Of a DNA stretch of 64,000 nt, positions 33,824 to 47,045 are shown piece after piece. The notes beneath the pieces are model-generated. The model saw nothing but the letters and a program-made list of their open reading frames with translations. It was not told the origin of the DNA and ran no database searches. Numbering within the stretch: position 1 is the stretch's first letter; each line of letters opens with the position of its first letter. The position numbers and the translations under genes were made by a program. The stretch lies in NCBI GenBank assembly GCA_963932145.1, contig OZ010587.1, positions 110,687,829 to 110,751,828 on the forward strand. Direction: 5' to 3'. This stretch comes from Acanthosepion lycidas. Its lineage: Eukaryota; Mollusca; Cephalopoda; Sepiida; Sepiidae.

Positions 33824-35330
33824 AGAAAAAATAAAATAAAACTGTAGAAATTTTTCATGAAGTAAAAATCCTAATTCTCAAGAGACCTGTCTTTTAAAGA
33901 TATAATTTTGTTTTAAAATTCAACAAAACTGTCAATGTTACGATTTAAGATTTAAAAAACAAAAAAAAAGAATGACAAGGGAGGTAATTCATTTGTTTAT
34001 TTTCGTTTTTATCTCCCTTGAGTGCTATTTACAATTTCTACTTTTATATTGCGGATTTTACAATGGTCAGAATGTTGAGATTGCTAAAATAGGAAAATTA
34101 TGTTGCGTAATTGTCCAAGTGAAAGGGCCTGTTTGCCCGCACTCAAAATCCTGGTTCTTACTTGCAATTTTAACATGCTAATATCACACCATTACTTGAG
34201 TGTATTACTATTAGGCACTTTCATGATTTTATTACTGGAGGAGCAGAGTATGTTCACATCTGCTGAGACCCCTCCACACACACCGCCTACTCCATTGGCA
34301 TAATTTTTCAGACAGTACTTTCATGTGTGGTGAAGAGCATTTTTATTGGTTGACTTTTGGTCACTGATAATAAGATTACACAAGGGGGTATATTCACCTC
34401 AAGATGGGCGAGAATGTAACAGAAAAAAAAAAAAAAAAAAAAAAATGTCCTGAATCTCAACAGAGTTGTTGAAATTTTATGATGGAAATAAAATATCTAA
34501 CACATTAACAAACATTCATTTTTTTTTTTTGCCACACCACAATTACTATTACATTTAGAAAAAAAAATCTTAGCATGAAAGCAACTGGCTATAAATTAAA
34601 TATCATCGCTAAAAAAATGAAACATAAACACCCTCCCCACCCCCATTAACACCAACAGAAGGAAAGAGCTGACCATGTCAATACTGGAAATACTTGAGGA
34701 AATACATGAACTCACCCACCCAGAAAACCAGCCCCTGTCTAGCAGGTGCACATGCATTTTAAAACATATACACATGGAGGTGACAACATATCCTAAACTG
34801 ACCAATGTATGACATTCGAATGAAGTAAAAGTCCAGATGAAGGTGGACTTTTTCACATTCTGATGATATGAATTCATTCTGGCAAGATGAGTGATTTGTA
34901 CTGAACCAGTCATTTATGGCAAGAACTATGGCTACTGCTGAGGAATAATATCACTAGCAAAGACTATTACTACTGGCAAGGAATTTAACTACTACAAAAC
35001 GAGCATTTAATAATCTTGGATTTTTATCTGAGCTTGAACACTAAATATGCAACTATCCTCGGCACAAAGGTTCAAAACAGTTGACTATTTTATGTTTATA
35101 GAATCTATTTGGACATCTGGTACAGAACAACAATAATCTACATTGAATTAATTCACAATGACTTGTTAATTGTCGCCAGGTTGCCATTTAAGGCCTACCA
35201 GAAAATTTTATCCTATGCAACTTGAAATATTGAATTGAACAGCCAGTTTTTCTCCTCTGCAGTTATTCTATCAGAGACTTTACTAACATTTTTATTCATT
35301 ACCATAATTATTATTATATTTTTCTGGCAG
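33653..35330. other. Unassigned AT-rich DNA
   Basis: It includes (TA)n at 33784-33820 and an A run at 34422-34444. The 105-codon minus-strand open frame at 34596-34913 has no recognised domain. Confidence 0.35.
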
Positions 35331-35396
35331 AGTGAATCAGAACCAGAGTCAAATGGCAGCAGAAATGGTGAACAAGATTTGCCTTATTCTCGATGA
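35331..35396 (+). CDS. Candidate terminal coding exon, gene unknown
   Basis: A good acceptor with a T-rich tract (TTATTATATTTTTCTGGCAG, ending at 35330) precedes SESEPESNGSRNGEQDLPYS and R, then a stop at 35394-35396. Such a Ser/Glu/Asn/Gly-rich end suits the cytosolic tail of many proteins. About 400 bp downstream are unusually GC-balanced and could be a 3' UTR. The next frame is also open after the same acceptor (to about 35503), so the reading frame is not settled. No partner exon was found upstream. Confidence 0.3.
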   Translation, partial: SESEPESNGSRNGEQDLPYSR

Positions 35397-36959
35397 AAGA
35401 GAATTCGTCTTTATCTGGCATATAGAGAGAGAAGGCGAGTATATCGCTCCATCAAAATACTCTTCTTTGTTGTCCCACAAGAAATTAGTTCAGTAGCAAC
35501 TACGTATAATATTAGCATGGTTGGATGAAATCACGAGGAAAGACATCCGGGTGTGTTAGTGCTCCATTCTGAGGTATCCGTATGACTAATACGTCTATCA
35601 TCCAGTTGGGTGATTGGTGATTTTCCATTATAAATAGACCATCACAGAGATGAGAGATGACTCTCAGGGTATGTCATACAGCACATACAGTTGTGACAGG
35701 AGGAATGAATAACAAAGCAGATACGAGGAAGAGAACAACAAAAAATACAGAGAAACCTGTGTAGTGAGGAGAAACACCCAATCTGAAATTGGGTCCCAAA
35801 ACAAAGTTGCTAATTTCTTTTGACCACAATTCTGTAAGCCTAAAAGTTGGGGGGTAACATATTTTTAGTTCTTATATATCTTTTCTCATTGTACACATGG
35901 TTTTCTTATTTTCCTCAATCAAGGCTGGATAAGTAAAAAGTAATAACTCGTTACTCTTTTCTTTTTCCTTCAGTTTTTTTTTTTTTTTTTTTACATATTA
36001 AACTATCGCAATTGTTTTGCATCTCTTTATCTACATTTTAATTATGTTTGCCCTATTTTAACTCTATAAATTCTTATATAAATAGATACAAACTGGATAA
36101 AATGTTAAATGACTATTAAGCTTATATACAATTTAGCTGCTATAAATTCTAAAAAGTCAATGTGTGTTATACATGAGATTTTTTCTTTTTGAGAATTTTT
36201 AGGGTGTGTATTATATGTGAATAATTATGGCACTTAATTTCTCAGAGTAATTGTTGCATTTCTCTTTTGTTCTGAATCATAATTGTTAACTAATTAATGC
36301 TCTTTCCAAGGTAAGAGTGGGTGTGTGTTATGCCCTGTCTGATGATTGGATGTTTGGAATGAGCTGTTACTCCAGGTCAATGACACTTGACTAATTTGCA
36401 TGGTAACTAGAGTGCTGGGCAGTTGACCAATCATGGATGACCTGGAGTTAAAACAATAGATACATAAGCTTCACACTTTAAAGTGAAAACAGCAACAAAA
36501 ATTAATTGAAACTGTCTCAGGGGTCTGGTTCCCATTGGGATGGTACCTGCATTAATTCCTGTTGCTTGAGGCATCTCCGCAAAAGAGTAAGCGACAAGGG
36601 AACTGACTATTTTTAGCATATTGTTGCATATATTAGTGGATCTCCCACTTTAAACTGAGCCTTATGCTATGTTCCTTTTGAGTAGATATTTGGTTAAAAA
36701 TACCTGCTGTTTTTAGACGAGTTTGCTAAAAGATGTAAATATGAGAAGTTCAAGATTTGAATTGGAGACATCAACATCTTGCACTGAAGTTTTATTATTG
36801 AATAAAGTTTTATTTGAAACTTTCTATAAACAAAAAGATTCAAATGAAATATGTCTGTAAAACCAATTTGTTTGCTTTGAACTGAACAAAAATATATTTC
36901 AAGTCTGAGGAACTGCTTTCGTGGGTTCCCAAACTTCATGAATTTAAGCATTCTACTAG
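35397..36959. other. Possible 3' UTR then unassigned DNA
   Basis: 35397-35800 is GC-balanced and free of recognised repeats. Beyond it the sequence is AT-rich with a T run at 35970-35991. No further gene signal. Confidence 0.3.
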
Positions 36960-37287
36960 GCTGGCATCTCACTCAAACCCTTTCACTGTTGAAACTTAAG
37001 TGTAGCCGTCTCTTCTACTCCAATAGCTTCATGTCTTGCACCTCTCGCCTGTGGAACTCCCTCCACTTTTCCTGTTTCCCTAATAGCTATAATCTCTAAC
37101 TATTCAAATGTAATGTCAATCGATGCCTCCAGATGTCCTGATCTATCCCCTATCCGTCTCTTGATCCTTTCTTCTATCACTCCTATTTGCTCTAGCTCCA
37201 ACTCTCTGTAACCCCTTGCATGCTAGTGGCTTCCTGCATTGCTTAGGGTAAAACGCTTAGAAAAAAAAAAAAAATAAATAAATAAAA
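36960..37287 (+). pseudogene. Jockey/CR1-like LINE 3' end (second copy)
   Basis: The plus strand reads NPFTVET, then after a frameshift RLFYSNSFMSCTSRLWNSLH and FKCNVNRCLQMS, matching the C-terminal end of the LINE at 8660-9491. An A-rich tail (AAAATAAATAAATAAA, 37261-37287) closes it. It is strongly 5'-truncated. Confidence 0.75.
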
Positions 37288-38443
37288 TGTTGCAAGCCAA
37301 AGTAAATCTTAATATGAACAGAACATAAAAATGAGCTAATTTTTTTTTTCTTTTTTTTTGGGGGGGGGGGTAAACAGTTTCACATTTCGCACTGTTTGAG
37401 CTCAGATGTCAAGTACTGATTAGAAAATTATAGCAAAAAAATTTTTTCTATCCCAATTAAACCAGTTTGACCACGTGACTCATTAAGCTATGCTAAATCA
37501 AGACTACAAATTACAATTTTAACCAAAGGGGGGATAACTCAAATATACCTATGAATCAACATAGGCCAACTGTTTAAGGTTTTTAATTTCACAGATTTCA
37601 TAATCAAATAAATAAATAAATTATACTTTATTATTTGGACCAGCATTTTCATCTTGGTAGATATATTCACAATGTTTCAATTAGACATTGTACCAATCGG
37701 CTTTCTTAAAGTGCATTTCTTACTTTGTAACCTTTTTTGGATCTTGAACTGAACCTTTTATTTAAATCATGTGGGTAGATTACATAACTGCCAGGGAACC
37801 AGATATGTTTTAACCACTACTTTAATCCACTCGGAAACAGATGGCTTAGTGAATTCAATCATTGAAGTGTTTGGATGAGCTGATATCTTCTAATTTAGTA
37901 GAAGTAAATGGACAATCAACAGAAAGGTGAGCATTAACTAATATGGAATATTCCCTAATTGGATGAGAACAACTGAAACATTGATTGGATAAAGGGATCA
38001 GTTCAACATTCTTGAGGTCTCCAAGTACGACAAACCCTAAAAAAAGGGTTGGAGGGTACAATGACCAAAAATGCTAGTCTGAATAACAAGGCATATAAAA
38101 ATGATAATTCTTTATTAAAAAAAATATTCTGGCATAAATAAAAACCTCACTTTATAAATAACTGAAACAAAATTCATCTTATAAATAAGTCACTTTTGAA
38201 GTCTATAAAATAAAATTCAGATACTATTGTTAGTTATCCATCAGTAAGTTTCAAGTTTCTAGCATAAACTAATTTGGTTTAATAAATTTTAATCACCAGG
38301 ATCAAGAAAGCATATTGTTCTAATATAAACATTTGTAAGTGCCAGCAATAAATTGGTAAAGAAAGTGTAAAAGGTTTTGCATCTTGTGTGCATTATCTTC
38401 TGAAATCTCTTCATGAAGCTCAAATAAAACAAGAATCTTTGTC
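37288..38443. other. Unassigned AT-rich DNA
   Basis: Includes a G10 run near 37360. No gene was recognised. Confidence 0.4.
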
Positions 38444-38808
38444 AATTGATTTTATGGCTTATCAAACTTTTGCCTATTACTTAAAACCAGAAATTAGTTT
38501 TAGATTGTAAGAATGTTTTGTAGATAATGAGGATTTGCTAATACAAGACCTACTAATTAACTCATAGCTTAGAAGAGATGGTTCCATACCTTTTCCAAGG
38601 ACAAGTGGACATAACGAACCTGACTGGAATTGAAACTATTCTAATTTTTCAATTCTGAGCTATTTTCTGTTATGCATGTGCACATCCAAGCTTACAGTAC
38701 CTGGTATTCCCAAGCAGATATCCATCTAGGTACTGACCAGACTAAAAATTGCTTAACTTCAGTGATAGTACAAGATCCATTATTTCAACATGCTATGGCT
38801 GTAAGGCC
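38444..38808 (-). mobile_element. Composite 5S rRNA + tRNA-like SINE, full-length copy
   Basis: On the minus strand the head starts close to the true 5' end of 5S (TTACAGCCATAGCATGTTGA, from about 38806). It continues with CTGAAGTTAAGCAATTTTT, GGTCAGTACCTAGATGG and GGGAATACCAGGTACTGTAA. A weaker tRNA-like block with TTTCAATTCCAGTCAGG follows, then CCTTGGAAAAGGTATGGAA and the tail AAGTTTGATAAGCCATAA. This is the best guide to the full structure of the family. Confidence 0.8.
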
Positions 38809-39254
38809 CAAGAATGTTAGATGCAAAAAGACAAAGGATAGAAAAATAGGAAGAAAAAAAAAAAAAAAAAAAAAAAAATTTTTGGAATTTTGTTTTTGAA
38901 AAAAAATAAATATAAACTGATAAATGTTTAGATTTTGTTTGTCATCATTAGTTGATTGTGCTTCACCTTTCATTGTTTTCCACTTTACAGGAAACAGACA
39001 CTTGCAGAATATGCAAGATAGCAGTTTCAATGAATAAAATAATCTTATCTAAAATGGTTAAGCAACAGAGAAGTGAAGCACCAGATGATTATTATCACCG
39101 AGACAAGACAAACCCATTACAACTAAAGTCTTCATTCAAAGAAAATCTTGTACAACACATTAGTCATAAAGACATAGACGGTCATATACAAAGAAAAGAA
39201 AGAAAAATGTAAAATAGTGTCGCATTCAAAGTATGGTCCAAATACTAAGAATAT

Positions 39255-39289
<35 letters not shown>

Positions 39290-41340
39290 AATTGTCTCCT
39301 CCCCAAAATACCAGCATTTATAGCCTGTAAAGAGTCCCAGTTATAACTCACTTATTCAAGAAGGAATGTGAATATTTTAAACCAATGGTCTTGTTTTTCT
39401 TCTTCAGCACCCTCCCTTCAAATATTTGCATCACAGCTGCTGGTCCCAATGTTAAAATTGCACTGGTAAATAGAGCAGAGTTAATGCAACCGGGTTAAAT
39501 GGCATATGTTGGATTATAGCAGAGCACCAATCACTGGAAGTATGCTGCAGTGGGAACAGAGAATCAGGGATCAACTGGCCAAGTCATGGAAGAGCTGCTG
39601 GATGTCGAATAGGAGGTTTCTGCTCCATATACATATTGCAATTAAATGTTTAATATATGTCTAAAAATGAAATTATAAATGCAAATCAGTGTTCAAATCA
39701 TATTTCTGTCCCATTAAAATTATAGTGCCGCCACCACCACAGAACACTTCTACTTCCTCATAGTTTTATAGCAATCCAAGGCAGTGTTACCACCCACATT
39801 GAGAACCACCATTTTAAATTCATTGACTCAATGAAGGATCCATTTTGTAGGAGGTGTGCACACTTCGACAGACAGGAACATGATGAACCAAATCTAGTTC
39901 CTGTGCATCAGATTCCAATCATCAATTCTGGTTGCAGATTCAAAAAAGTAATAACTGAATGAATGCTTTCTCAGCCAATCAGAAATGCTCTTGTGAAAAT
40001 CAAAATGTGATGCCTTTTGATCCTATCTTTGGAAATAAAAACATGTCAGCTTCATGCTGCAAGAGTCAAATTCAGATATGCACAAAGCCAAATCAATAAA
40101 AGATAAATAGACAAAAAAAAAAATTAACAATTACTTAAATTGCAATCAAATTTTACTCAAAACAAGTTCTGTTTTAACTTACAAAAACCTATTTTTGTCA
40201 AAAGTCACCAATAAATCATAAACCTCTGACATATTGGCAATTGTAATTTCATCCTAAGACAAATAGAAATGTGGATATGAAGGGGTCAAAAAGAAGAAAG
40301 AAGAAAAAAAAAATGAACTCTCTACTGAATCCAAAAACTTGTTACCTAGTAAAATCAAATTTATTCTTCAGGATCAAAAGATGTTTATTTTTTTTTTTTT
40401 TGTTTATTTTTTCCTCTCTCACAACTTAACTTGTTTAACATTACTGTGAAGTTTCAATTGAACACAAAGTTTTGTATAACAATTCTATTTAATAACACTT
40501 GGTAAATGACTGGTACTCACTAATTCAAATAGTACTTTAGTTAGTAATGTTTGAAAGAGAGAGAACCCAAAACTACAGGTTAGCCACAGCTTCTTTTACT
40601 ACATTAACTGCAGTTGCTTATATTATAAAAAAGTAACGATCTTTTGAGTGGTGACTAAAAAAAAAAAAAAAATTTATTCAGGAGAATCGTTTGATTAAAT
40701 TTGCAATTCAGTAAAAATCATTTTACCTAACCCCCTCATTATGCCAGAATAATGTAAATAAATATATATCTGATATCTTAAAGGATTTGATGTTTAGTCA
40801 TAGGAGAAATGTTCAATATATACACTCTGAAACACAGGGATCAAAACAACAAGGACAAGGATACTGGTCAAAATTTATGTCATAATGACATGGTTTAATT
40901 GCAAAACTTTTGTTTCAAATCATTTCACTACAAGAAAGGCAATAAAGCCATTAAAACAAGGGTTTACTGTGTGTGAAAAAAATGAGAAAAAATATTAAGA
41001 GATAGAACAATAAAAGAACCGGAATTAAGACAGAAGATAATGATTGGCATTGCATTTAAATAAAACACTTTCAAAAGAATTACTTGGATGTAAAATAAAA
41101 AAGATTCAAAAAGATTTACTACATTTGCTTAGTTGATAACACTGAATTTGGCTAGAAAAGACAAAATTACAGCAAATTCAAAGAACAAAAGAAAAAAAAA
41201 CTTTGCCTAAGTTTTTTTTTTCTATTGCTCTTGTGGCCTGACGATTGCGTCTAGCAACAACCTGTTGCCTGTAAGTGCTGACTTCAATGTTCACTTTTAT
41301 ATTTACGCACACTATCCCATATATATAGCACACCTTAAGA

Positions 41341-41384
<44 letters not shown>

Positions 41385-41619
41385 CACACACACACACAAA
41401 AAGAAAAAAAATAATAGTGTATCAAAAAGATGTTTTTGTCTTGACACTATTACTGTATACTACCTCAGCAATTTTAGAATACTATAAAATAGAATTTTAA
41501 TAAAACCAAAAGACATTGAAAATGATTTATACATTTTCTTTTGTTCTCAAGAATTGATAACAAAAGTATTAAACACTTTATTTTATTTTAAAAAAATCAG
41601 TTTTATAATTATAAGCTTA
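38809..41619. other. Unassigned DNA
   Basis: No exon could be supported. 39300-39650 is more GC-balanced. Simple repeats include A runs at 38851-38878 and 39258-39287 and (TA)n at 41342-41380. A plus-strand open frame at 38952-39212 overlaps an AG after a T-rich tract, but nothing recognisable follows. Confidence 0.35.
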
Positions 41620-42330
41620 CTAGCAGCATGGTCTGGCGTTGCCCATGCTTAATTCAAAAATCATACAGCAATCGCCATCACTCAACTTAAAATATTTTTG
41701 CCCTTCCTTGCCTTTAAAGGAGTGCCATTTGCCGTGCTGATGTTGCTACATGCCTTACTTCTTGCCTATCTCACACTGCAATTTTTTTCAAAGCTCTATA
41801 CTAAACATTAAATCTGTTACGAAAAAAAGAACTAAACAAAATGAACACAAAACAATCAGTTTTACAAAAGGACTCGTAACTGGAAAAACCGAATGAAAAA
41901 AGTATGTTAAATACTTTTTCACACCCAACCCAGTTCTGTGGAATCAGAATCAATGTTGAATTTAAGCAAGTGAATGAGCCAATTGGAGTAAAGTGCCATG
42001 CAGATTTAAATTTTTCCCACTTGTGACGAATGCAGCTATCGATTTTTTTTGCATGCTAGTTAACATTTGTGTCAGTCAGCTGTTGGCTCTCACGCTGGCC
42101 AATAGAATCTTCCTGTGTATTCGTAGTAGCCAGCTATAGGCTCTCACTCTGACCAGTACAAAATGACTGCAAAGTACATGAAAACTGCCATAGAAGCATG
42201 AAAAAAAAAAAAAAAAAAAATTGATTATTTCCACTATCAATGGGAGTTGGGAAATGCAAAGTCAGTCTTGGCATGTAAATTTTGGTGCAAATCCGTCAAA
42301 TTATGGTCGTGCATTCACAATGATGAGTAA
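41620..42330. mobile_element. Possible interspersed element, unclassified
   Basis: It starts with ACTAGCAGCATGGTCTGGCG, TTGCCCATGC and ends near GTGCAAATCCGTCAAATTAT, words often seen at the ends of a widespread class of animal repeats. A 57-bp tandem duplication (CAGCT-T-GGCTCTCAC-CTG) lies at 42075-42160. No coding frame. Confidence 0.35.
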
Positions 42331-43494
42331 CTAATTATAAATTTAAAAAAAATACATTTTCCAAGTATTTTGCAATGCATCTGCATTTATACTTTTTTTC
42401 TTGAGAATTAACAACAATGCTAAAAAATATTTATTTATTAATTCTTAGACAAGAATAATGTTTAATACTTTTATTGTCAATTCTCAAGCAAAAAGAGAAT
42501 GCATAAATCCAGTTTCATGCCTTTCAGTTTTATTAAAACTCTAAAAATAATTATTTTTAAACAATAAAAATTGCAGAGGGAGACTGCAGTAATAAGAGCA
42601 AGGTCAAGAGAAAACTGTCCTTTTGACATAATTTTTTTTTTTTTTGCAGGTATGCATGTTAAACTTTGCCAAAACTTTAATATCAATGGAAATATTCAAT
42701 TGAATCTTATTGTCAAAATGTAGATTGTTTTGCAGGGGGACTTCTCATGATTAATTAATTTTTTTTTTTTTTGGTGTTACTTACTGTCTTTTTTAACTTG
42801 TCTGAACCTGAAGTAAGTTGGCCTCTTAAGATAAAAATAAAAATGAATAAAGAGATAAGACATGAGAATGAGAATTTTAAAGGACAACAATCAAAAGCAT
42901 TTTTTAATCGTTGAAATCTATCTTGTTTTAAACATTGGCAGTTTTCATAAATGTTTTATGGCAGACATTTTGAGGGAAATGTGATAGGTCAAATAACTAA
43001 AATGTATTTTGATTTTAATTAGAATTTTTTTTTATGTATTTGTTATCAAATTTTTAAGAAATTTGAACAAACTAGCAGCTCTGCATGAAACAAATTGGGT
43101 GCTTGCAATTTCATATAATAATCTCTTGACAACTCTCCAGCCAAACCTTTAACTAAACTACTGTATAATAAGAATAATGGATAACGTACTTTATAACGTA
43201 CTTTCTATCAAACTGGAGAATCTTTAGTCTTACAGAATCCTAAGAGCAAGGAATAATACACTCTATGAAGCCTAAGTATTGTTCATTATTCCTGGAGTGT
43301 AGATTTGGTAAATTCTGGCAAGCTTGTTGAGACATTTAAGAAATTTAGTAGAAGAACATTTAAGTTTTTAATAAAGAATTGCATAATTAGGCGAGTCACC
43401 AGTAGGTCATTAAAAAAATTATTACGTGACCTGTTGAGTGAACAAAATAGATTTATATGTAGGTACATAAAAAAAAAAAAAAATTGCTAAAGAA
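42331..43494. other. Unassigned AT-rich DNA
   Basis: Nothing recognised. Confidence 0.4.
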
Positions 43495-43499
43495 GATAC

Positions 43500-44671
43500 C
43501 TGATTAAAAAAAAAAAAAAAAAAAAAAAAAGTACAAAACAATTTTATCATCAAAACCTTTGTTATTATTAAGATGAATAATCAAAAATCTTTATGTAAAA
43601 ATTATTCTTTTTACAAACTTGAAAATTTTAGTTAAAAAGTGTTTTTCTGGTGTCAATGCATGACCATAAATTTATAAAAAAAAAAAAATTATCATGGTTG
43701 TCTAAAAAAGAAATATTAAAAACAATTTCATTCATTTGTGAATATCCCCTGAAAATGTTATTAAAAATCCACAAATTATCAAAACTTTTGCAAGAATTTC
43801 TGAATCAATGTGTTTTTCACCACAAATGATTCTGAAATTTCCCATACAAATTTATGGTCCCCCATATTGATATCTGAAAACAAGATTGCTAATCAAAGTT
43901 GCATAGGATTTAAAAAGCATTAAAAAAATAATTGCTACTTAAAACAAAATCAGTCTTTCCTCTTAATAACAAAGATTTTGATAAAACTTTGGTTTTATTA
44001 TGTTTTCTCCAGCTTATCATTTATGCACATTTTTTAGCAAATCATTGAAGATACTTATATATTAGGTAACTTCATAGTGACACCTAATGTTTTTTTAATC
44101 TTTCTTGAAGCTTTTATTTTAGTTTTAATTTTAAGGTAATAAATTAAATTTAATATTTCCAATAAGCAAAATATTTTGCTCTATTTCAAAACTAATTTAA
44201 ATAGACTGGAAGAAAGGCTTTCTTTTTTGCTAAAAAATTGATTTTAGCAGCATTTTTAACCATCGTTTATTGCAAAAATAAAATATGTTTTTCTGAAACT
44301 ATTTGAGGAATATTAGCTGATTTAAAGTTGAATTAATCTGATTTGAAATAAATAAGTTTAAAATATCACAGAAATACAATTTTTTTTTTTTTTTAAATTA
44401 AAGCCGTATCTATTTAAGATGTTGACAGATGGAAGTTTAATTTTTTTTTCCTTTGGTGAAAAAATTAAATGAAGAATATACCATCAGCACATTTTTTTAT
44501 ATAATTTTTTAAATACTCAGTAATCTTATAAATTTAGGAAAATATTCTGTAATTCTATGTTTTATTCAATTTTAGATACTTTAGCTTTAAATCTACTATA
44601 GTTATCCCTCTTATTTTCTGATAATGTCATGTATGGACATCCATATCTACAAAAATCATCATGTTTATACA

Positions 44672-44706
<35 letters not shown>

Positions 44707-45316
44707 CAAAATTCTTTTTAAAATACAAGGGAGACACTAAATTGTAATAAGCTTTTCCATTTAAATATAGTTTTTACTTAATAACAATATCACCTGTTAC
44801 AAATTAATACAGTTTTTTAAAAGATTTAAAAGTTTATAAATTATTCTAAATAAAAAAAAAAAAATTCTTGCAAAAATTCATTATTCATTGAAAGAAATTT
44901 TCTTAAGACAATAGTGTCCTTAATATATTTTATCCATAAAAGCAATTAAAAGCTTTCCTAATTAAATAATATTTTAGTTTTATTGCATTTATTATTTTAT
45001 GATTCAAAATAGATTTTTGGTAATTGGAGATTTGTTAAAAAAATAATTGATGATTTAAATTCTCCAAGGAGTTCCGCTTTTCATTCATTTGAGAGTTTCA
45101 TTAAAATCTGACAATTATTTGATTTTTACAAATCAAAAAATTTAATATGCTAATTAATAGTTTGCTCACTGACACAAGAAAAACAATTTTTTTTTAGCCA
45201 AATTTTCAAATATTCTAAAATTAAAAAATACTTTTGTCTTTTCTCTTAATAATAAAGATTTTGAAAACAACTTTCTTTTTATCAAGTTTGGGGCCCTTTT
45301 TTCATCATGGTATGCT
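43500..45316 (-). mobile_element. AT-rich inverted-end elements, two adjacent copies
   Basis: 44040-45316, read in reverse, is collinear with 27735-29235 and opens with CATACCATGATGAAAAAAGG, CCCCAAACTTGATAAAAAG. 43500-44025 is a shorter unit whose two ends are inverted copies of each other (AAAACCTTTGTTATTATTAA near 43553; in reverse TTGTTATTAAGAGGAAAGAC near 43970). Both lack coding frames. Confidence 0.6.
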
Positions 45317-45785
45317 CATTTTTCACAAAAAAAAGTGGAGGTAGGTAGAGCTGAAAAAAATTAAGTGAAAAGTGAAAAGTGAAATCTGTCAAGATAAACT
45401 TTTAAAGTGAAACAATTCATTTATTTAATTTATATATCCATAATTTTTTAATTATTTAATTCAATTTTTTTTTTTTAACAATGCAGCAATTTCATTTTTT
45501 CATTATTATTATTCAATTTGGCTATGTACCAAAATAAAAAAAAATGTTTCCTGCTTCTGTCAATTTATTAACCTCAAATTCAAAAATATCTTCCCATGTA
45601 AATTGAAATATGTGCACAATTTTCTTGAGAGATTAAATTAAATTTCAGTTTTATTTAGAGAAAATAATGGCTGAAATAAGTTACCATATTTGACAGTGTA
45701 TAAGAAGCACTCAAATTTCAGCAGGGAAAACTCAAGAAAAAAAAAATTAGTAAAATGGTACAGCTTAGACTATATTTATGAGGTA

Positions 45786-45837
45786 TTAGGTTGGTGCAAA
45801 AATAATGTCGTTTTCTCACATATTTGCACCAACCTAA
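45786..45837. mobile_element. Mariner-type MITE, 52 bp (MADE1-like)
   Basis: The perfect 15-bp ends TTAGGTTGGTGCAAA / TTTGCACCAACCTAA are those of the mariner family known in humans as Hsmar1/MADE1. A TA precedes the left end (45784-45785); the right-hand TA has decayed to TT. It sits inside the pogo-like element, so it inserted later. Confidence 0.8.
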
Positions 45838-46002
45838 TTTTGGTTAAACAAGCCATGATTACAATTTAATGAAAAATAATACGAAAAAAAGAACACAAGC
45901 ATATAAAAAAAACTTTATTATATCCAAAGGTAAGAAAACAAAATAAAAATCAAACAATTATTACAATTGAGCAAAACAGTACAGTTACCATTAAAATTTT
46001 AT

Positions 46003-47045
46003 TTATTCATTTTCAAATCCATAAAACTTGTCTTCATTATCAAAACTCTGATACTCATTTTCAATACTATTATCATTAAATAATGCATCATATTCCGTTC
46101 CATAGGGAACATTGTTAATGCCACTTTTTAAAAGTGTTGACAACAATTTCTGGTCTAATATTATCCCAAGATTGCTTCACCTATTTGCAGAGTAGTGCAG
46201 GTCTTTATTCTTCCAATAAGTGTAAGGTTGTGATCAGGCATTGCCATCCAAGTGTTCCATTGCTTCTGCATGTTTTGCTTCAATGGTCTTATTCAATGAC
46301 ACACCCAGAGGTTGCAACTGACTTGTTAGTCCACCAAGAGTAACCACTATCTGTCTTAAATTCTGCCACTGTCTTTTTAATGGATTCAGTCCTAGGCACT
46401 TGGAAATGATCCCAAACCAGAAAAGAGGGCTTTAATAATAGTCCACCAGGATGTCTTTCTCATACAACTTGTAGCCATAACTGCAGACCAGCTTTGTCCA
46501 TCCAGCCTTTTATATGAACATGTATACCTTTTGGTACTTTATCTTTCAGTGTAGTTTTTCTCTTAAAAATCAGAAAAAGGAGGCAGTTTTGTGCCATCAG
46601 CGCAACATGCAAGAATGACCATATAATGGGTCTTCCCATAGCTTGTGGTTTTTATTGTAATAGTCTTATCTCTTAATACTCAGTTTTGTTTGATGGAACA
46701 TCAAATGTTAGTGGGACGTAATCCATATTTCCTATCTGGCCTAGTTCAAAAGGAGTTCTTTTTCAAGCATGTATAACAAATTTATGAAACTACTATTTTG
46801 TCATCACAGTCAGCTGGTATTCTGTCTCATTCTTTTTTGCACACATTGACAAGCTTTCCCGTTTCATAAAACAATAACACCATCCTTCCGTTCCTATAAA
46901 GTTTTGAATCCCCTTTTCATTCGCTAATCTTCTAACCTCGTTACTTATCATTTTTGTAGTAATGATTCTGCCTGTACTCTTCTCAAAACAACCCACATAT
47001 TAATTTCCTCTTCAATTTCAAGTGTGGGACTATAAAGACTAAGCT
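46003..47045 (-). pseudogene. Pogo-like transposase with CENP-B-type HTH (decayed)
   Basis: The minus strand starts with PTLEIEEEINMWV and the CENP-B-type DNA-binding segment (SNEVRRLANEKGIQNF, GWCYCFMKRE; about 46935-46845). A DDE domain follows: QIGNMDYVPLTFDVPSN (about 46745-46700), PKGIHVHIKGWMDKAGLQLW, PGGLLLKPSFLVWDHF, then VKQSWDNIRPEIVVNTFKKW. The end is YGFENE with a stop at 46003-46005. Several stops and frameshifts are present. The order and length match pogo-superfamily transposases, which also gave rise to host CENP-B and POGK/JERKY-type genes. The decay shows this copy is not a domesticated gene. Confidence 0.85.

Noticed and set aside
38952-39212. Plus-strand exon reading ETDTCRICK after a T-rich tract and AG, like a RING-CH start
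   Set aside because: Only two Cys are present, no donor follows, and the rest of the frame has no domain.
39411-39470. Mini-exon bounded by TTCTTCTTCAG and TG|GTAAAT
   Set aside because: Two frames are open, the sequence is short and no product is recognisable.
46003-47045. Domesticated pogo-derived host gene
   Set aside because: Multiple stops and frameshifts, and intact transposon ends flanked by TA.
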